From Micromonospora sp. 15K316 (GTDB lineage: Bacteria; Actinomycetota; Actinomycetes; Mycobacteriales; Micromonosporaceae): 64,000 bases of DNA. A model generated the notes under the pieces. The model was given only the letters and a program-made list of their open reading frames with translations. It was not told the DNA's origin and did no database searches. The stretch lies in the NCBI RefSeq assembly GCF_004348525.1, contig NZ_SMKG01000008.1, positions 1 to 64,000 of the forward strand, given 5' to 3'. Within the stretch, counting starts at the first letter, position 1, and each line of letters opens with the position of its first letter. Below, piece after piece: positions 1 through 13,373 of this stretch. The position numbers and the translations under genes are program-made.

Positions 1-1489
1 TGGCGGAACGGGGCTGGGGGACGGGGCTCGCCTCGCGGCGGGCCAGCCGGTTCTTCCGGTAGCCGTAGCCGAAGTAGATGAGCGCGCCGAGCAGCATCCA
101 GGCCAGGAAGCGCAGCCAGGTCTCGACCGAGAGGTTGAGCATCAGGTAGAAGCAGGCGAGCGCGGAGACGATCGGCAGCACCGGTGAGAAGGGCACCCGG
201 AACGGCCGCTCCAGCTCCGGACGGGTCCGGCGCAGGATCGGCACCGCCACCGAGACGAGCACGAACGCGCAGAGCGCGCCGATGCTCACCAGGTCGGCCA
301 GCGCGGAGAGGGGCAGGAAGCCGGCGAGCAGCGCCACCCCGACCGTCATGATCGCCGAGATCCGGTACGGGGTGCCCCAGCGCGGGTGCACCTTGGCGAT
401 CGACGGCGGGATCAGCCCGTCCCGGGAGATGGCGAAGCCGATCCGGCCCATGGCCACCAGGTCGACCAGGATCACGCTGGTCAGACCGGCGATCGCGGCG
501 ATCGAGACGAGGGTGGCCGCCCAGCCGGCCCCGACCGATTCGAAGGCCGAGGCGATCGGGGCGCCCCGGTCGATCTCGCTGTACGGCACCATGCCGACGA
601 CGACCAGCGAGACGCCGATGTAGAGCACTGTCGAGATCAGCAGCGTGCCGAGCAGCCCCAGCGGCAGGTCCCGGCGCGGCTTGCGGGTCTCCTCGCCGAG
701 GTTGGCCACCGCCTCGAAGCCGGTGTAGGCGAAGAAGACCACCGCCGCCGCGCTGAGCACCCCGACGAACCCGAAGACCGACGGCTCCAGGCCGAAGATG
801 GCCTGGGTGACCGGCTGCTTGATGCCGCCCTCCCCGTCGGCGGCCGGCTCGGCCGGCGGGATGAACGGGGTCAGGTTCGCGGCCTTGACGAAGAAGAGAC
901 CGGCGACCACCACGAAGACGCAGATCGCCACTTTGACGACGACCAGCAGGTTTGTCACCCGGGCGGACTCCCGGATGCCGACGATGCCGATCACGCCGAG
1001 GACCAGCACCACGGCGATCGCGCCGAGGTTGACGACGCTCCCCTCCTCACCGAACCAGGTGGTGGGGAGGTCGAAGAGCTCGGCGAGGTAGCCGGACCAG
1101 CCCCGGGCCACCACGGCCGCGCCGAGGGCGAACTCCAGCAGCAGGTCCCAGCCGATGATCCAGGCGACGATCTCGCCCATGGTGGCGTACGCGTAGGTGT
1201 AGGCGCTGCCGGCGGTCGGGACGCTGGAGGCGAGCTCGGCGTAGCAGAAGGCGGCGAGCAGGGCGACCACGCCGGCGATGGCGAAGGAGATGACCACGCC
1301 GGGCCCGGCGCTGTCCCGCGCCTCGATGCCGGTGAGCGTGAAGATGCCGGTGCCGATCACGATGCCGATGCCGAAGCCGGCGAGGTCGAGCGCGCCGAGA
1401 CGCCGCTTCAGCCCGGGCCGGCCGTCGGTGCCGTCCGCGTCGCTCTGCGCGAGCACGTCCTTGATCGGTTTCGTACGCAGCACGGACAC
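1..1489 (-). CDS. APC-family amino acid permease (3' end beyond window)
   Basis: Integral membrane amino acid transporter of the APC superfamily. About 496 codons are visible and no stop is reached at the window edge; the visible end (PQPRSA) looks like a short C-terminal tail, so little is missing. The N-terminus (SVLRTKPIKDV) and the glycine-rich first helix (GFGIGIVIGTGIFTLTG) are typical of YhdG/CAT-like permeases, followed by many hydrophobic helices. GTG at 1489 is chosen because a GGAGG-type site sits about 9 nt upstream; GTG at 1498 is in frame but too close to that site. Substrate cannot be told from sequence. It is divergent from the glycosidase at 1800. Confidence 0.9.
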   Translation of the reverse strand, partial: MSVLRTKPIKDVLAQSDADGTDGRPGLKRRLGALDLAGFGIGIVIGTGIFTLTGIEARDSAGPGVVISFAIAGVVALLAAFCYAELASSVPTAGSAYTYAYATMGEIVAWIIGWDLLLEFALGAAVVARGWSGYLAELFDLPTTWFGEEGSVVNLGAIAVVLVLGVIGIVGIRESARVTNLLVVVKVAICVFVVVAGLFFVKAANLTPFIPPAEPAADGEGGIKQPVTQAIFGLEPSVFGFVGVLSAAAVVFFAYTGFEAVANLGEETRKPRRDLPLGLLGTLLISTVLYIGVSLVVVGMVPYSEIDRGAPIASAFESVGAGWAATLVSIAAIAGLTSVILVDLVAMGRIGFAISRDGLIPPSIAKVHPRWGTPYRISAIMTVGVALLAGFLPLSALADLVSIGALCAFVLVSVAVPILRRTRPELERPFRVPFSPVLPIVSALACFYLMLNLSVETWLRFLAWMLLGALIYFGYGYRKNRLARREASPVPQPRSA

Positions 1490-1799
1490 CGCGCTCACCC
1501 CTCCCACCGTCCGACCACCCGCGTGGCGGCCGGTGACCGCCGTTGCTACCCACCCCGCATCACCGTCAATCACCACGCTTCGGACGTCGACCGGCGGTCT
1601 CCCGGGCCGGCCGCCGCCGGAACAGGACGATCAGGCCGCGGCGATCGCGGAGGGGACGTACGGGCAGATCGGGGCAGGCACTTGCGCGGACGTGCGTCGA
1701 TATGAAAATTTCCTACCAGCGGCATTTAGCCGACGGCGGATGTTGCCGAGGTCGCCGCGACGAACACCCGCACGGGAGCCCCAACGAAGGGACACACCC
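1490..1799. other. Divergent intergenic region, permease / GHL10
   Basis: 310 bp holding the promoters of two divergent genes. An AT-richer pocket lies at about 1698-1730 in otherwise GC-rich DNA, probably the plus-strand promoter/5' UTR. I see no convincing -35/-10 pair, riboswitch or additional ORF. Confidence 0.4.
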
Positions 1800-3458
1800 A
1801 TGAAGGCAACTCGGCTCGGCGCCGCCGGGCTGGCCGCGGCCCTGCTCGGCGCGCTCGTCGCCGGCGCCCCCGCGACCGCCGCGCCCGACGCGGCGAGCAC
1901 CACCACCGTCAACTGCGACACCGATCCGGCCACGCCCAAGCGGCAGTTCCGGGCGATGTGGATCGCCTCCGTCACCAACATCGACTGGCCCAGCAAGGCC
2001 TCCCAGACCGCTCCCGACCAGATCGCCCGGCAGCAGGCCGAGTACCTGGAGTGGCTCGACCTCGCCGAGCGGCTGAACCACAACGCCGTAGTCGTCCAGG
2101 TCCGACCCACCGCCGACGCCTTCTGGCCGTCGCCGTACGAGCCCTGGTCGGAGTACCTGACCGGCGTCCGGGGGCAGGACCCGGGCTGGGATCCGCTCGC
2201 CTTCCTGGTCGCCGAGTCGCACAAGCGCAACCTCGAGTTCCACGCCTGGTTCAACCCGTACCGGGTCTCCATGCCGGCCCCCGGCGGCGCCGGGGCCGAC
2301 CTCGACAAGCTCGCCCCCGGCCACCCCGCGCGCCAGCACCCGGACTGGACGTTCGCCTACCCGCCCGCCGGGGTGGCCGGCAGCCGGCTCTACTACGACC
2401 CGGGCGTGCCCGAGGTCCGCGAGTTCGTCCAGACCGCGATGATGGACGCGGTCGAGCGCTACGACATCGACGGCGTGCACTTCGACGACTACTTCTACCC
2501 GTACCCGAGCGGCACCCACCAGGTGCCCGACGACGACACGTTCGCGGCGTACAACCGGGGCTTCACCGACCAGGCGGACTGGCGGCGGAACAACATCAAC
2601 CTGCTGATCCAGGAGATGAACGCCAAGATCAAGGCGGTCAAGCCCTGGGTGAAGTTCGGGGTCAGCCCCTTCGGCATCTGGCGCAACGCCTCCGCCGACC
2701 CGCTCGGCTCGGACACCACCGGCAGCCAGTCGTACGACATCATCTCCGCCGACACCCGCAAGTGGGTCAAGCAGGAGTGGATCGACTACGTCGTGCCGCA
2801 GCTCTACTGGTACATCGGCCAGTACCCGGCCGCGGACTACGCGCGACTGGTGCCGTGGTGGGCGGAGACCGTCCGCGGCACCCGGGTGCAGCTCTACATC
2901 GGGCAGGCCGACTACAAGAGCGGCGACCCGGCGTACGGGCAGTTCTGGATGAACCCGCGCGAACTCTCGGACCACCTGACGCTCAACCGGTCCCACCCCG
3001 AGGTCCAGGGGAACGTGCACTTCTCGGCCGTACAGGTGCGGGCGAACCGGCTCGGGGCCACCGACATCTACGCGGCCGAACACTACTCCCGCCCGGCGCT
3101 GATCCCGACCATGTCGCACCTGCCGTCGAAGCCGCTGCTGATGCCGGTGGTCACCCGGTCGGTCCGGCAGGACGGCGGGGTCCGGCTGACCTGGCGGCAG
3201 CCCGCCGACGGGGTCGGCCCGTTCGGCACGGCCACCTCGTACGCGATCTACCGGTTCGACGGGGTGCGGGCAGCGAGCGGATGCGACCTCGCCGACGCCG
3301 CGCACCTGCTGGACACCGTCCGGGCCACCGGCGACGGCAACCAGTCCTGGGTGGACGGCACAGCCCAGCCCGGCAAGCGGTACACCTACTACCTGACCGC
3401 CCTCGACCGGCTGGCGAACGAGAGCCCGGCGAGCCCGCCTGCCTTCGTGCTGCGCTGA
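1800..3458 (+). CDS. Secreted glycosyl hydrolase-like family 10 (GHL10/DUF187) protein
   Basis: 552-residue secreted protein. Residues 1-28 are a Sec signal peptide (basic KATR start, Ala/Leu core, ATAA-type cleavage). The GHL10 domain, a predicted TIM barrel related to glycoside hydrolases and linked to cell envelopes, starts at FRAMWIASVTNIDWP and covers roughly 40-390, with characteristic FHAWFNPYR, GVHFDDYFYPYP and FGVSPFGIWRN segments. The C-terminal 110 residues resemble a fibronectin type III-like module (LTWRQPADG, YAIYRFDG). ATG at 1800 follows a GAAGGGA site; longer upstream readings of this frame cross the promoter region. It is followed by a strong terminator, so it is probably monocistronic. 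The exact glycan substrate is unknown. Confidence 0.9.
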   Translation: MKATRLGAAGLAAALLGALVAGAPATAAPDAASTTTVNCDTDPATPKRQFRAMWIASVTNIDWPSKASQTAPDQIARQQAEYLEWLDLAERLNHNAVVVQVRPTADAFWPSPYEPWSEYLTGVRGQDPGWDPLAFLVAESHKRNLEFHAWFNPYRVSMPAPGGAGADLDKLAPGHPARQHPDWTFAYPPAGVAGSRLYYDPGVPEVREFVQTAMMDAVERYDIDGVHFDDYFYPYPSGTHQVPDDDTFAAYNRGFTDQADWRRNNINLLIQEMNAKIKAVKPWVKFGVSPFGIWRNASADPLGSDTTGSQSYDIISADTRKWVKQEWIDYVVPQLYWYIGQYPAADYARLVPWWAETVRGTRVQLYIGQADYKSGDPAYGQFWMNPRELSDHLTLNRSHPEVQGNVHFSAVQVRANRLGATDIYAAEHYSRPALIPTMSHLPSKPLLMPVVTRSVRQDGGVRLTWRQPADGVGPFGTATSYAIYRFDGVRAASGCDLADAAHLLDTVRATGDGNQSWVDGTAQPGKRYTYYLTALDRLANESPASPPAFVLR

Positions 3459-3470
3459 CCGCGACTGCCG

Positions 3471-3504
3471 AATGCCCCGGGCGTCACCGAGCGCCCGGGG
3501 CATT
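3471..3504 (+). terminator. Rho-independent-type hairpin after GHL10 gene
   Basis: Perfect 13-bp stem (3471-3483 with 3492-3504), 8-nt loop, 12 nt after the stop codon, followed by a modestly T-rich stretch (GGTCTGTTT). Confidence 0.75.
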
Positions 3505-3638
3505 GGTCTGTTTCGACGGATGTCACCAATAGTCGGGGCCGATGCAATATCCGCGTCCATCCATTGATCGACACTGATCGGCACCCGGTGACCCACCGGT
3601 AACATCCGTCGCACCCGCACACCCCCGCGGAGGTACCA

Positions 3639-4181
3639 GTGCCCAGACGACTCGTCACCCTCCTCGCCTCGGGCGCGCTCGCGCTGCTCGTCGCGCTGGG
3701 AGTCGCCGCCCCCGCCAGCGCCGCCGTCACCCCGGCGCAGAAGCTCTCCGTCCTCTCCAGCTGGACGCAGACCAGCGCCACCAGCTACAACTCCTGGAAC
3801 TCGGCCCGGCTGAACAAGGCCCCCTGGGCCGAGTACGCCTTCGACTGGTCCACCGACTACTGCTCGTCCAGCCCGGACAACCCGCTCGGGTTCAGCTTCG
3901 AGCTCTCCTGCTACCGGCACGACTTCGGCTACCGCAACTACAAGGCGATGGGCCAGTTCCCGGCCAACAAGTCCCGTCTGGACAACGCCTTCTACTCCGA
4001 TCTGAAGCGGGTCTGCGCCACCTACAACACGGTCGTCCGGCCGGCCTGCCTCAGCCTGGCCTGGACCTACTACCAGGCGGTCAGCATCTTCGGCTCCCCC
4101 GCCGCCGTGGACCCGGCCGACATCGACCGGGCCGCCAGGATGAAGGCCGACGCCGAGCGCCGCGCCGGCCTGCGCGCCTGA
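3639..4181 (+). CDS. Secreted prokaryotic phospholipase A2
   Basis: 180-residue exported enzyme predicted to hydrolyse the sn-2 acyl bond of phospholipids. Signal peptide at residues 1-29 (ending APASAA). The bacterial PLA2 catalytic motif is CYRHDFGYRNY, with His94-Asp95 as the catalytic pair. Four cysteines (75, 91, 126, 137) fit two disulfides, as in Streptomyces PLA2. Length is normal for secreted bacterial PLA2. GTG at 3639 is preceded by a GCGGAGG site. The gene is alone, convergent with the gene ending at 4494. Confidence 0.92.
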   Translation: MPRRLVTLLASGALALLVALGVAAPASAAVTPAQKLSVLSSWTQTSATSYNSWNSARLNKAPWAEYAFDWSTDYCSSSPDNPLGFSFELSCYRHDFGYRNYKAMGQFPANKSRLDNAFYSDLKRVCATYNTVVRPACLSLAWTYYQAVSIFGSPAAVDPADIDRAARMKADAERRAGLRA

Positions 4182-4493
4182 CGCGACCCACCCGCCGGGA
4201 TCACCGGCACACCGTAGGCGAGCGTCCGTGCCGTCGGCAGACCCGGCGGCACGGACCCGCCGCAGGGACGCCGTGGGGACGCCGCAGGAACGCCGTGGGG
4301 GAGGCAGCAAGAACGGCGCAACTTCCCCGAAACTGCTGCCTCCGCAGCGGCGGAGGCAGCAACGTCCCGGAAGTTGCCGCCTCGACGCGAGCCGCCGGAC
4401 GCCGGACGCGCCGGCCCCGCCGGACGCCCCGACCCCGCCGGACGCGCCGGAGTTCTGTCGGTCGCCGTCACAGCGGGCGGCCTGACTCGGCGC
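4182..4493. other. Convergent intergenic region
   Basis: 312 bp between the stops of the phospholipase and the cyclase/ATPase gene. The main content is the nested hairpin element at 4300-4377; the rest is low-complexity GCCGGACGC-like sequence. Short ORFs here show no family signature and are left out. Confidence 0.5.
4300..4377. repeat. Nested inverted repeats with mutually exclusive hairpins; likely bidirectional terminator
   Basis: Core hairpin is a perfect 12-bp stem (4334-4345 with 4350-4361) closed by a tetraloop. The left arm can instead pair with 4300-4309 (10 bp perfect). The right arm can instead pair with downstream GTTGCCGCCTC (one mismatch). An outer 9-bp perfect pair (4318-4326 with 4369-4377) encloses the core. 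Its position between two convergent genes suits termination from both sides. Confidence 0.65.
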
Positions 4494-7340
4494 TCAGGCC
4501 CGTTCGCTCCGGCCGGCCGGGCGGCGGTCCGGCTCGGGGGCGGCGGCCTGGCGCGGCGCGGGGCGGACCGGCGTCGCGCTGAACCGGGTCGAGTCGGCCG
4601 CCAGGTCGGGATGCTCCACGTCGAGCGCCAGCGCCGCCGCCTCCTCCAGGCTCAGCTCGGCCCCCTCGCCGTACGCGTCGTCGAAGGCCGCGTCGCCCAG
4701 CCGCTCGCGGAGCCCGGCCTGCTGCTCGGCCCAGTACCCGGCGTAGATGCCGGACGCGCAGCGCAGGTCGGCACCGGTCGCCTGGGCGGCACCGAAGAGC
4801 CGGGCGGCGACGACCAGATCACCCCCGGCCGCACAGCGCACCGCAACCGCGTTCAACGTGTCGCAGGCCCGGCCGTGGAAGCCGTGGCTCATCCTCGACC
4901 GGAGCGCGACCAGCAGGTGCTCGTGCGCCGCGATCAGGTCGCCACGGGCCAGCGCGACCATGCCGAGCAGCATGTCCACCGAACGCCGGCCACGCTCCAG
5001 CGGGCGGGCCGCCTCCACCGGGCGGGCCGCCCCGAGCAGCTCCGCCGCCTCGTCGAGGGCGCCGCGCCGCCAGAGCAGCTCGGCCAGGCTGTAGACGGCG
5101 AGCAGCGCGTCACCGAGCACGTCCTGGCTCTGCGCCCAGTCGATGACCTCCCGGCAGACCCGCTCCGCCTCGGCGAGCTGTCCCATGTCGACGAGCGGGG
5201 CGGCCCGACCGGCCAGTACCCGGGCCAGCAGCCCGGCGTCGCCGGCCTGCCGCGCGGCCGCCTCGGCCCGCTGCGAGTACCGCAGCTCCTCGGCGAACTC
5301 ACCGTCCGCACCGGCGTGCAGGGAGTGCATGTGGTACGCGGCGGCCAGCTCGGCCTCGGGAATCCGCTCACCGGTCTCGGCGATCCGCCCGTAGAGCCGG
5401 AACAGCCAGAGCCGCCCCTCCCGAGCCAGCCCGCGCTCCCGCCACCACTGGTCGAGGCCCCCCGCGAGCCGCAGTCCGGCCGCCGCGCTGCCGCCGGTGG
5501 CGCACCAGCGCAGCGCCGCCCGCAGCTCACCGGCGAGCGGGTCGAGCGCGTAGAGGGAGAGCGTGACCGGTCGGGCGTCCGGGCCCAGGTGCGCCTGCTC
5601 CAGGGCGTGCGCCGACCAGGCCACGTGCCGGTCCCGGGCCGCCTGCTCCTCGCCCGCCTCGGCGAGCCGTCGCGCCGCGTACGCCCGGATCGGGTCGAGC
5701 ATCCGGTAGGTGCACCCCGAGGCGTGCGGCTCGGCCAGCACCATCGACTTGTCGACCAGCACGGAGAGCGGATCGAGCGGGTCGTCGCCGAGCAGCCACT
5801 CCACGGTCGCCAGGTCCACCGGGCCGGTGAAGACGGCCAGCCACCGCAGCAGCCGGGCGGCGCGGGGGCCGAGCGTCCGGTACGACCACGTGACGGTGGC
5901 CTGCATGGTCAGGTGCCGCTCGGTCGCCGAGCGCTGCACGGCTCGGGTCGCCGGGGTCGGCGGGGACGCCCCGGCCGCGGCGGCCACCAGGTCCACGGTG
6001 TCCTGCTGGTTGCCCATCCACCCCCGGTCCACCGCTGGCGGCTCCCGGTCCTCCCGGCCCGCGTCGAGGGTGCCGAGCACGTCGTCGAGGCGCTCGGCGA
6101 GCTGGCCGACCGAGAGCACCCGCAGCCGGGCGGCGGCGAGTTCGATGGCGAGCGGCAACCCGTCCAGCCGCTGCACCACCCGACGCAGGTCGGCCGACTC
6201 CGCCTGCTCCGGTGAGCGGCCACCGCGCGCCGCAGCCGTCCGGTCCAGCAGCAGCGCCACCGCGTCGCTCTCCGCCCCGTCGATCCGGGGTTCGACCGAG
6301 AGCGGCGGGATCCGCCACACCACCTCACCGGGGAGCCCGAACGACTCGCGGCTGGTGGCCAGCACCCGCACCCCGCGCCCACCGGCGAGCAGCCGCGAGA
6401 TCACCTCCGCGGACGCGGCGGGCTGGGCGTCGCAGGTGTCCAGCAGCACCAGCATCCGGCGGGCGGCGGCGTACTCCACCAGGCTGTCCACCATCGGGCG
6501 GCCCGGCTCCGGACGCAGCCCGAGCACGGCGGCGATCTCGAACGCCACCAGGCCCGGGTCGGTCACCGCGGCGATGTCGACGAACCAGACGCCGTCCGGG
6601 TACGCCTCGACGACGCCGGCGGCCAGCTCGACCGCGAGCCGGGTCTTCCCCGCGCCACCCGCGCCGAGCACGGTGACCAGGCGGTGCTCCTGCACCAGCC
6701 GGCGCAGCTCGGCCCGCTCCGGCTCGCGGCCCACGAACGAGGTGACCTGGGTCGGCAGGTTGTGCGCCACCGCGTCGGCGGTCCGCGGGCGCGGGAACTG
6801 CCGCTCCAGACCGGGGGCGACCAGCTGGAAGAGGCGTTCCCGGTCGTCGAAGCCGCGCAGCCGGTGCAGGCCGAGGTCGAGCAGGGAGGCGCCGGCGGGC
6901 AGCGGGTCGGCGCGCCGGGCGGTCGACGCCGAACAGAGCACCTGCCCGCCGTGCGCGGCCGCGGCGATCCGGGCCGCCCGGTGCACCTCGGGGCTCGCGT
7001 ACTCGCCGTCGCGCGGCTCGGCGTAGCCGGTGTGCAGGCCCATCCGCACCCGCGGCGCGGCCTCCGGAGTGGGCCAGTCGTGGCTGGTCAGGGCGCGCTG
7101 GGCGGTGAGGCAGGCGGTCAACGCGGCGGTCGCGTCCGCGAACGCCAGGAAGAACGAGTCGCCCTCGGTCAACAGCTCCGCGCCGCCGGTCCCCGCCAGT
7201 GTCCGGCGCAGCAGCCGGCGGTGCTCGCGCAGCACCGGGCGGTAGTCCGGGCCGAGCAGCTGGGCGAGCCGGGTCGAGCCCTCGATGTCGGTGAACACGA
7301 AGGTCACCCACCCGGTCGGGAGCTGGATCCGTTCCGCCAT
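4494..7340 (-). CDS. Class III cyclase-like domain / NB-ARC ATPase / TPR regulator
   Basis: 948 residues. Domains: class III adenylate cyclase-like domain (about 12-175; FTDIEGST with Asp18, EGDSFF with Asp61), ATPase with P-loop GAGGAGKT at 226-233, then an NB-ARC-like region to about 480 and a long TPR-like helical region. Both metal-binding aspartates are present, but the usual transition-state Asn (VNRAAR) is His120 (VHRAAR), so cyclase activity is doubtful. Unlike many relatives it has no LuxR HTH at the C-terminus. ATG at 7340 is preceded by GGAGG at 8 nt; upstream in-frame Mets lack a site. Probably a signal-transduction scaffold or ATPase switch; ligand unknown. Confidence 0.85.
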   Translation of the reverse strand: MAERIQLPTGWVTFVFTDIEGSTRLAQLLGPDYRPVLREHRRLLRRTLAGTGGAELLTEGDSFFLAFADATAALTACLTAQRALTSHDWPTPEAAPRVRMGLHTGYAEPRDGEYASPEVHRAARIAAAAHGGQVLCSASTARRADPLPAGASLLDLGLHRLRGFDDRERLFQLVAPGLERQFPRPRTADAVAHNLPTQVTSFVGREPERAELRRLVQEHRLVTVLGAGGAGKTRLAVELAAGVVEAYPDGVWFVDIAAVTDPGLVAFEIAAVLGLRPEPGRPMVDSLVEYAAARRMLVLLDTCDAQPAASAEVISRLLAGGRGVRVLATSRESFGLPGEVVWRIPPLSVEPRIDGAESDAVALLLDRTAAARGGRSPEQAESADLRRVVQRLDGLPLAIELAAARLRVLSVGQLAERLDDVLGTLDAGREDREPPAVDRGWMGNQQDTVDLVAAAAGASPPTPATRAVQRSATERHLTMQATVTWSYRTLGPRAARLLRWLAVFTGPVDLATVEWLLGDDPLDPLSVLVDKSMVLAEPHASGCTYRMLDPIRAYAARRLAEAGEEQAARDRHVAWSAHALEQAHLGPDARPVTLSLYALDPLAGELRAALRWCATGGSAAAGLRLAGGLDQWWRERGLAREGRLWLFRLYGRIAETGERIPEAELAAAYHMHSLHAGADGEFAEELRYSQRAEAAARQAGDAGLLARVLAGRAAPLVDMGQLAEAERVCREVIDWAQSQDVLGDALLAVYSLAELLWRRGALDEAAELLGAARPVEAARPLERGRRSVDMLLGMVALARGDLIAAHEHLLVALRSRMSHGFHGRACDTLNAVAVRCAAGGDLVVAARLFGAAQATGADLRCASGIYAGYWAEQQAGLRERLGDAAFDDAYGEGAELSLEEAAALALDVEHPDLAADSTRFSATPVRPAPRQAAAPEPDRRPAGRSERA

Positions 7341-7535
7341 GCGTCGAACCTCCGCCCGTGACGTCGGCTTCATGCTGCCCGAAGCCGAGCGATCACGCAT
7401 CGTGAGAACGGCCCGGCCGGGCTCGGACTCAAGGTGCCACTCGGCCTCGCCCGGGGCAAGGTCGGCCCTCCGCCCGGCGGGGGGCCGACGGGACCCCGGG
7501 CCCCGGCGGCACGCGGCGGGCGGGCCGCACGGACG

Positions 7536-7557
7536 CGGCGGGGGCCGGCCCCCGCCG
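7536..7557 (-). terminator. Perfect GC palindrome downstream of subtilase
   Basis: Two 11-nt arms (7536-7546, 7547-7557) are exactly complementary with no spacer. It lies about 50 nt after the subtilase stop codon on the minus strand. There is no U tract, as is common in GC-rich actinobacteria. It may also shield the downstream cyclase gene from read-through. Confidence 0.55.
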
Positions 7558-7606
7558 GAGACCGGGTGACCGGTTCCGACGGGGGCCGACCCCGGTGTGG
7601 CGATCC

Positions 7607-12040
<4,434 letters not shown>

Positions 12041-12341
12041 CGGGCACCTCCCGACCGCAGCCCGGCGGTCACCGGGCCGGCGCGCGGTGGCACCGGTTCG
12101 GGCGGCAACGGGCGCCGCCTCGTCATGTTCAGGGGTGCTGCTTCGGGTGGCACGCTCCGCACTCTCCTCCGGCGAGTCGACTCACGACCGCGCCCGCCGG
12201 CGGAACCGATCGACCGTCGTCGCGAGCGCGTCCGGCACCGGCACAGGTTTCCCCGGCGAGCGCGCCTGCCGACGATGCCACCACTGTCGATGCGACAGAA
12301 GGCAGTGGGGACGTCCGGTTCACGCCACCGGCGGGAAGAGG
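12041..12341. other. Divergent intergenic region, subtilase / regulators
   Basis: 301 bp. Contains a 10-bp palindrome GAGTCGACTC (12174-12183) and a spaced palindrome at 12284-12298. No ORF with family support. Promoters for both directions must lie here, but no clear -35/-10 pair is visible. Confidence 0.4.
12284..12298. promoter_or_regulatory. Candidate operator CTGTCG-ATG-CGACAG
   Basis: Perfect 6-bp inverted repeat with 3-nt spacer, nested in a wider CCACTG/CAGTGG pair. It is 44 nt upstream of the start of the first TrmB/LuxR-like regulator and in the promoter region shared with the subtilase. Autoregulation is an inference. Confidence 0.4.
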
Positions 12342-13373
12342 ATGGACATCAACCCGGGGTTGCCGCACGATGAACGAGTGCTGCGGATCTTGGGGGTCAC
12401 GGCGGCCGAGCAGGCGCTCTACGAGTGGTTGCTCGAACGTCCCGCCGTCCCCCTCGACGCAATCGACGGGTTTGCCGCGGGCCGGCCGTGGCGCGGGCCG
12501 GTCAGGCCGCTGCTCGCCCGGCTCGAGGAGTTGGGGCTGGCGCTGCGCCTGCCCGGGGCCCCGGCGCGGTTCCAGGCGGTCGCGCCGGACGAGCTCGCCG
12601 ACACGCTGGCTCTCGCCGGGGAACGCGCCCTCACCCGTGCCCGGGCCCGCCGCGCCCGGCTGGCCGCCGTCTTCCGCGCCAACCGGCGTTCACCGGACGA
12701 GGGGAACCTCGTCGAGATCCTGCACGGGAAGCAGGCGATCAAGCAGGCGTTCGCCGACGTCCAGCTCAGCGCCCGCAAGGAGGTGCGCGTCTTCGACGCG
12801 CCGCCCTACGTGGACGGCCCGCCGCTGACCGACCCGGTCGAGCCGGGGCTGCTCCGCCGGGGCATCCGTTACCGCGTGATCTACGACCGGCGCGGCCTCG
12901 ACGACCCCGACCGGCTCGCCGACTTCGCGCACGGCCTCTCCGTGGGCGAGGAGACTCGCGTCTCCACCGTGCCGATCAAACTGGTGCTCAGCGACCATCC
13001 GCTGGCGCTGCTCCCGGTCCGGACCGAGAACGTCGAGTCCGCCATGCTCGTCCGTGACCCGGCGTTGACCGAGGCGCTCGGCACGCTCTTCGAGCTGGCC
13101 TGGGACCAGGGCGTCCCGCTGCGGGTACGCGACGGCCACCCCCAGCTCGTGGAGGTCGGTGACGCGCCGTCGCCGGCCGAGGGGGAGCTGCTTCCGCTGC
13201 TCGCCGCCGGGCTGACCGACGCCGCGATCGCCGCCCAGCAGGGCTGCACCGAACGCACGGTGCGTCGGCGGATCAGCGCGATGCTGCGGCGGCTGGGGGC
13301 GGCCAGCCGGTTCCAGGCCGGATACCAGGCGATCCGTCGTGAATGGATCACCACCTCGGGTGACCTGACGTGA
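12342..13373 (+). CDS. TrmB/LuxR-like transcriptional regulator (first of pair)
   Basis: 343-residue regulator. The N-terminal 75 residues look like a TrmB-type winged helix (AEQALYEWLLERP, LEELGLALRL). The middle resembles the effector domain of these proteins (EVRVFDAPPY, GIRYRVIYDR, PIKLVLSD), and the C-terminal 55 residues are a LuxR-type HTH (LLAAGLTDAAIAAQQGCTERTVRRRI). The ATG at 12342 touches a GGGAAGAGG stretch, so the start is uncertain; an in-frame GTG lies further in. It overlaps the next gene by 4 nt, so the two are probably co-translated. Effector unknown. Confidence 0.82.
   Translation: MDINPGLPHDERVLRILGVTAAEQALYEWLLERPAVPLDAIDGFAAGRPWRGPVRPLLARLEELGLALRLPGAPARFQAVAPDELADTLALAGERALTRARARRARLAAVFRANRRSPDEGNLVEILHGKQAIKQAFADVQLSARKEVRVFDAPPYVDGPPLTDPVEPGLLRRGIRYRVIYDRRGLDDPDRLADFAHGLSVGEETRVSTVPIKLVLSDHPLALLPVRTENVESAMLVRDPALTEALGTLFELAWDQGVPLRVRDGHPQLVEVGDAPSPAEGELLPLLAAGLTDAAIAAQQGCTERTVRRRISAMLRRLGAASRFQAGYQAIRREWITTSGDLT

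Noticed and set aside
386..1705. 439-codon plus-strand frame over the permease
   Set aside because: Antisense of a clear membrane permease; composition (Asp/His/Arg-rich) typical of a shadow frame.
1713..4310. 865-codon open frame on the minus strand
   Set aside because: Shadow across the GHL10 and phospholipase genes; no domains, and it crosses their terminator and promoter.
4228..4485. Short plus-strand ORFs after the phospholipase
   Set aside because: Lie on the nested hairpin and low-complexity repeats, with no ribosome site or family support.
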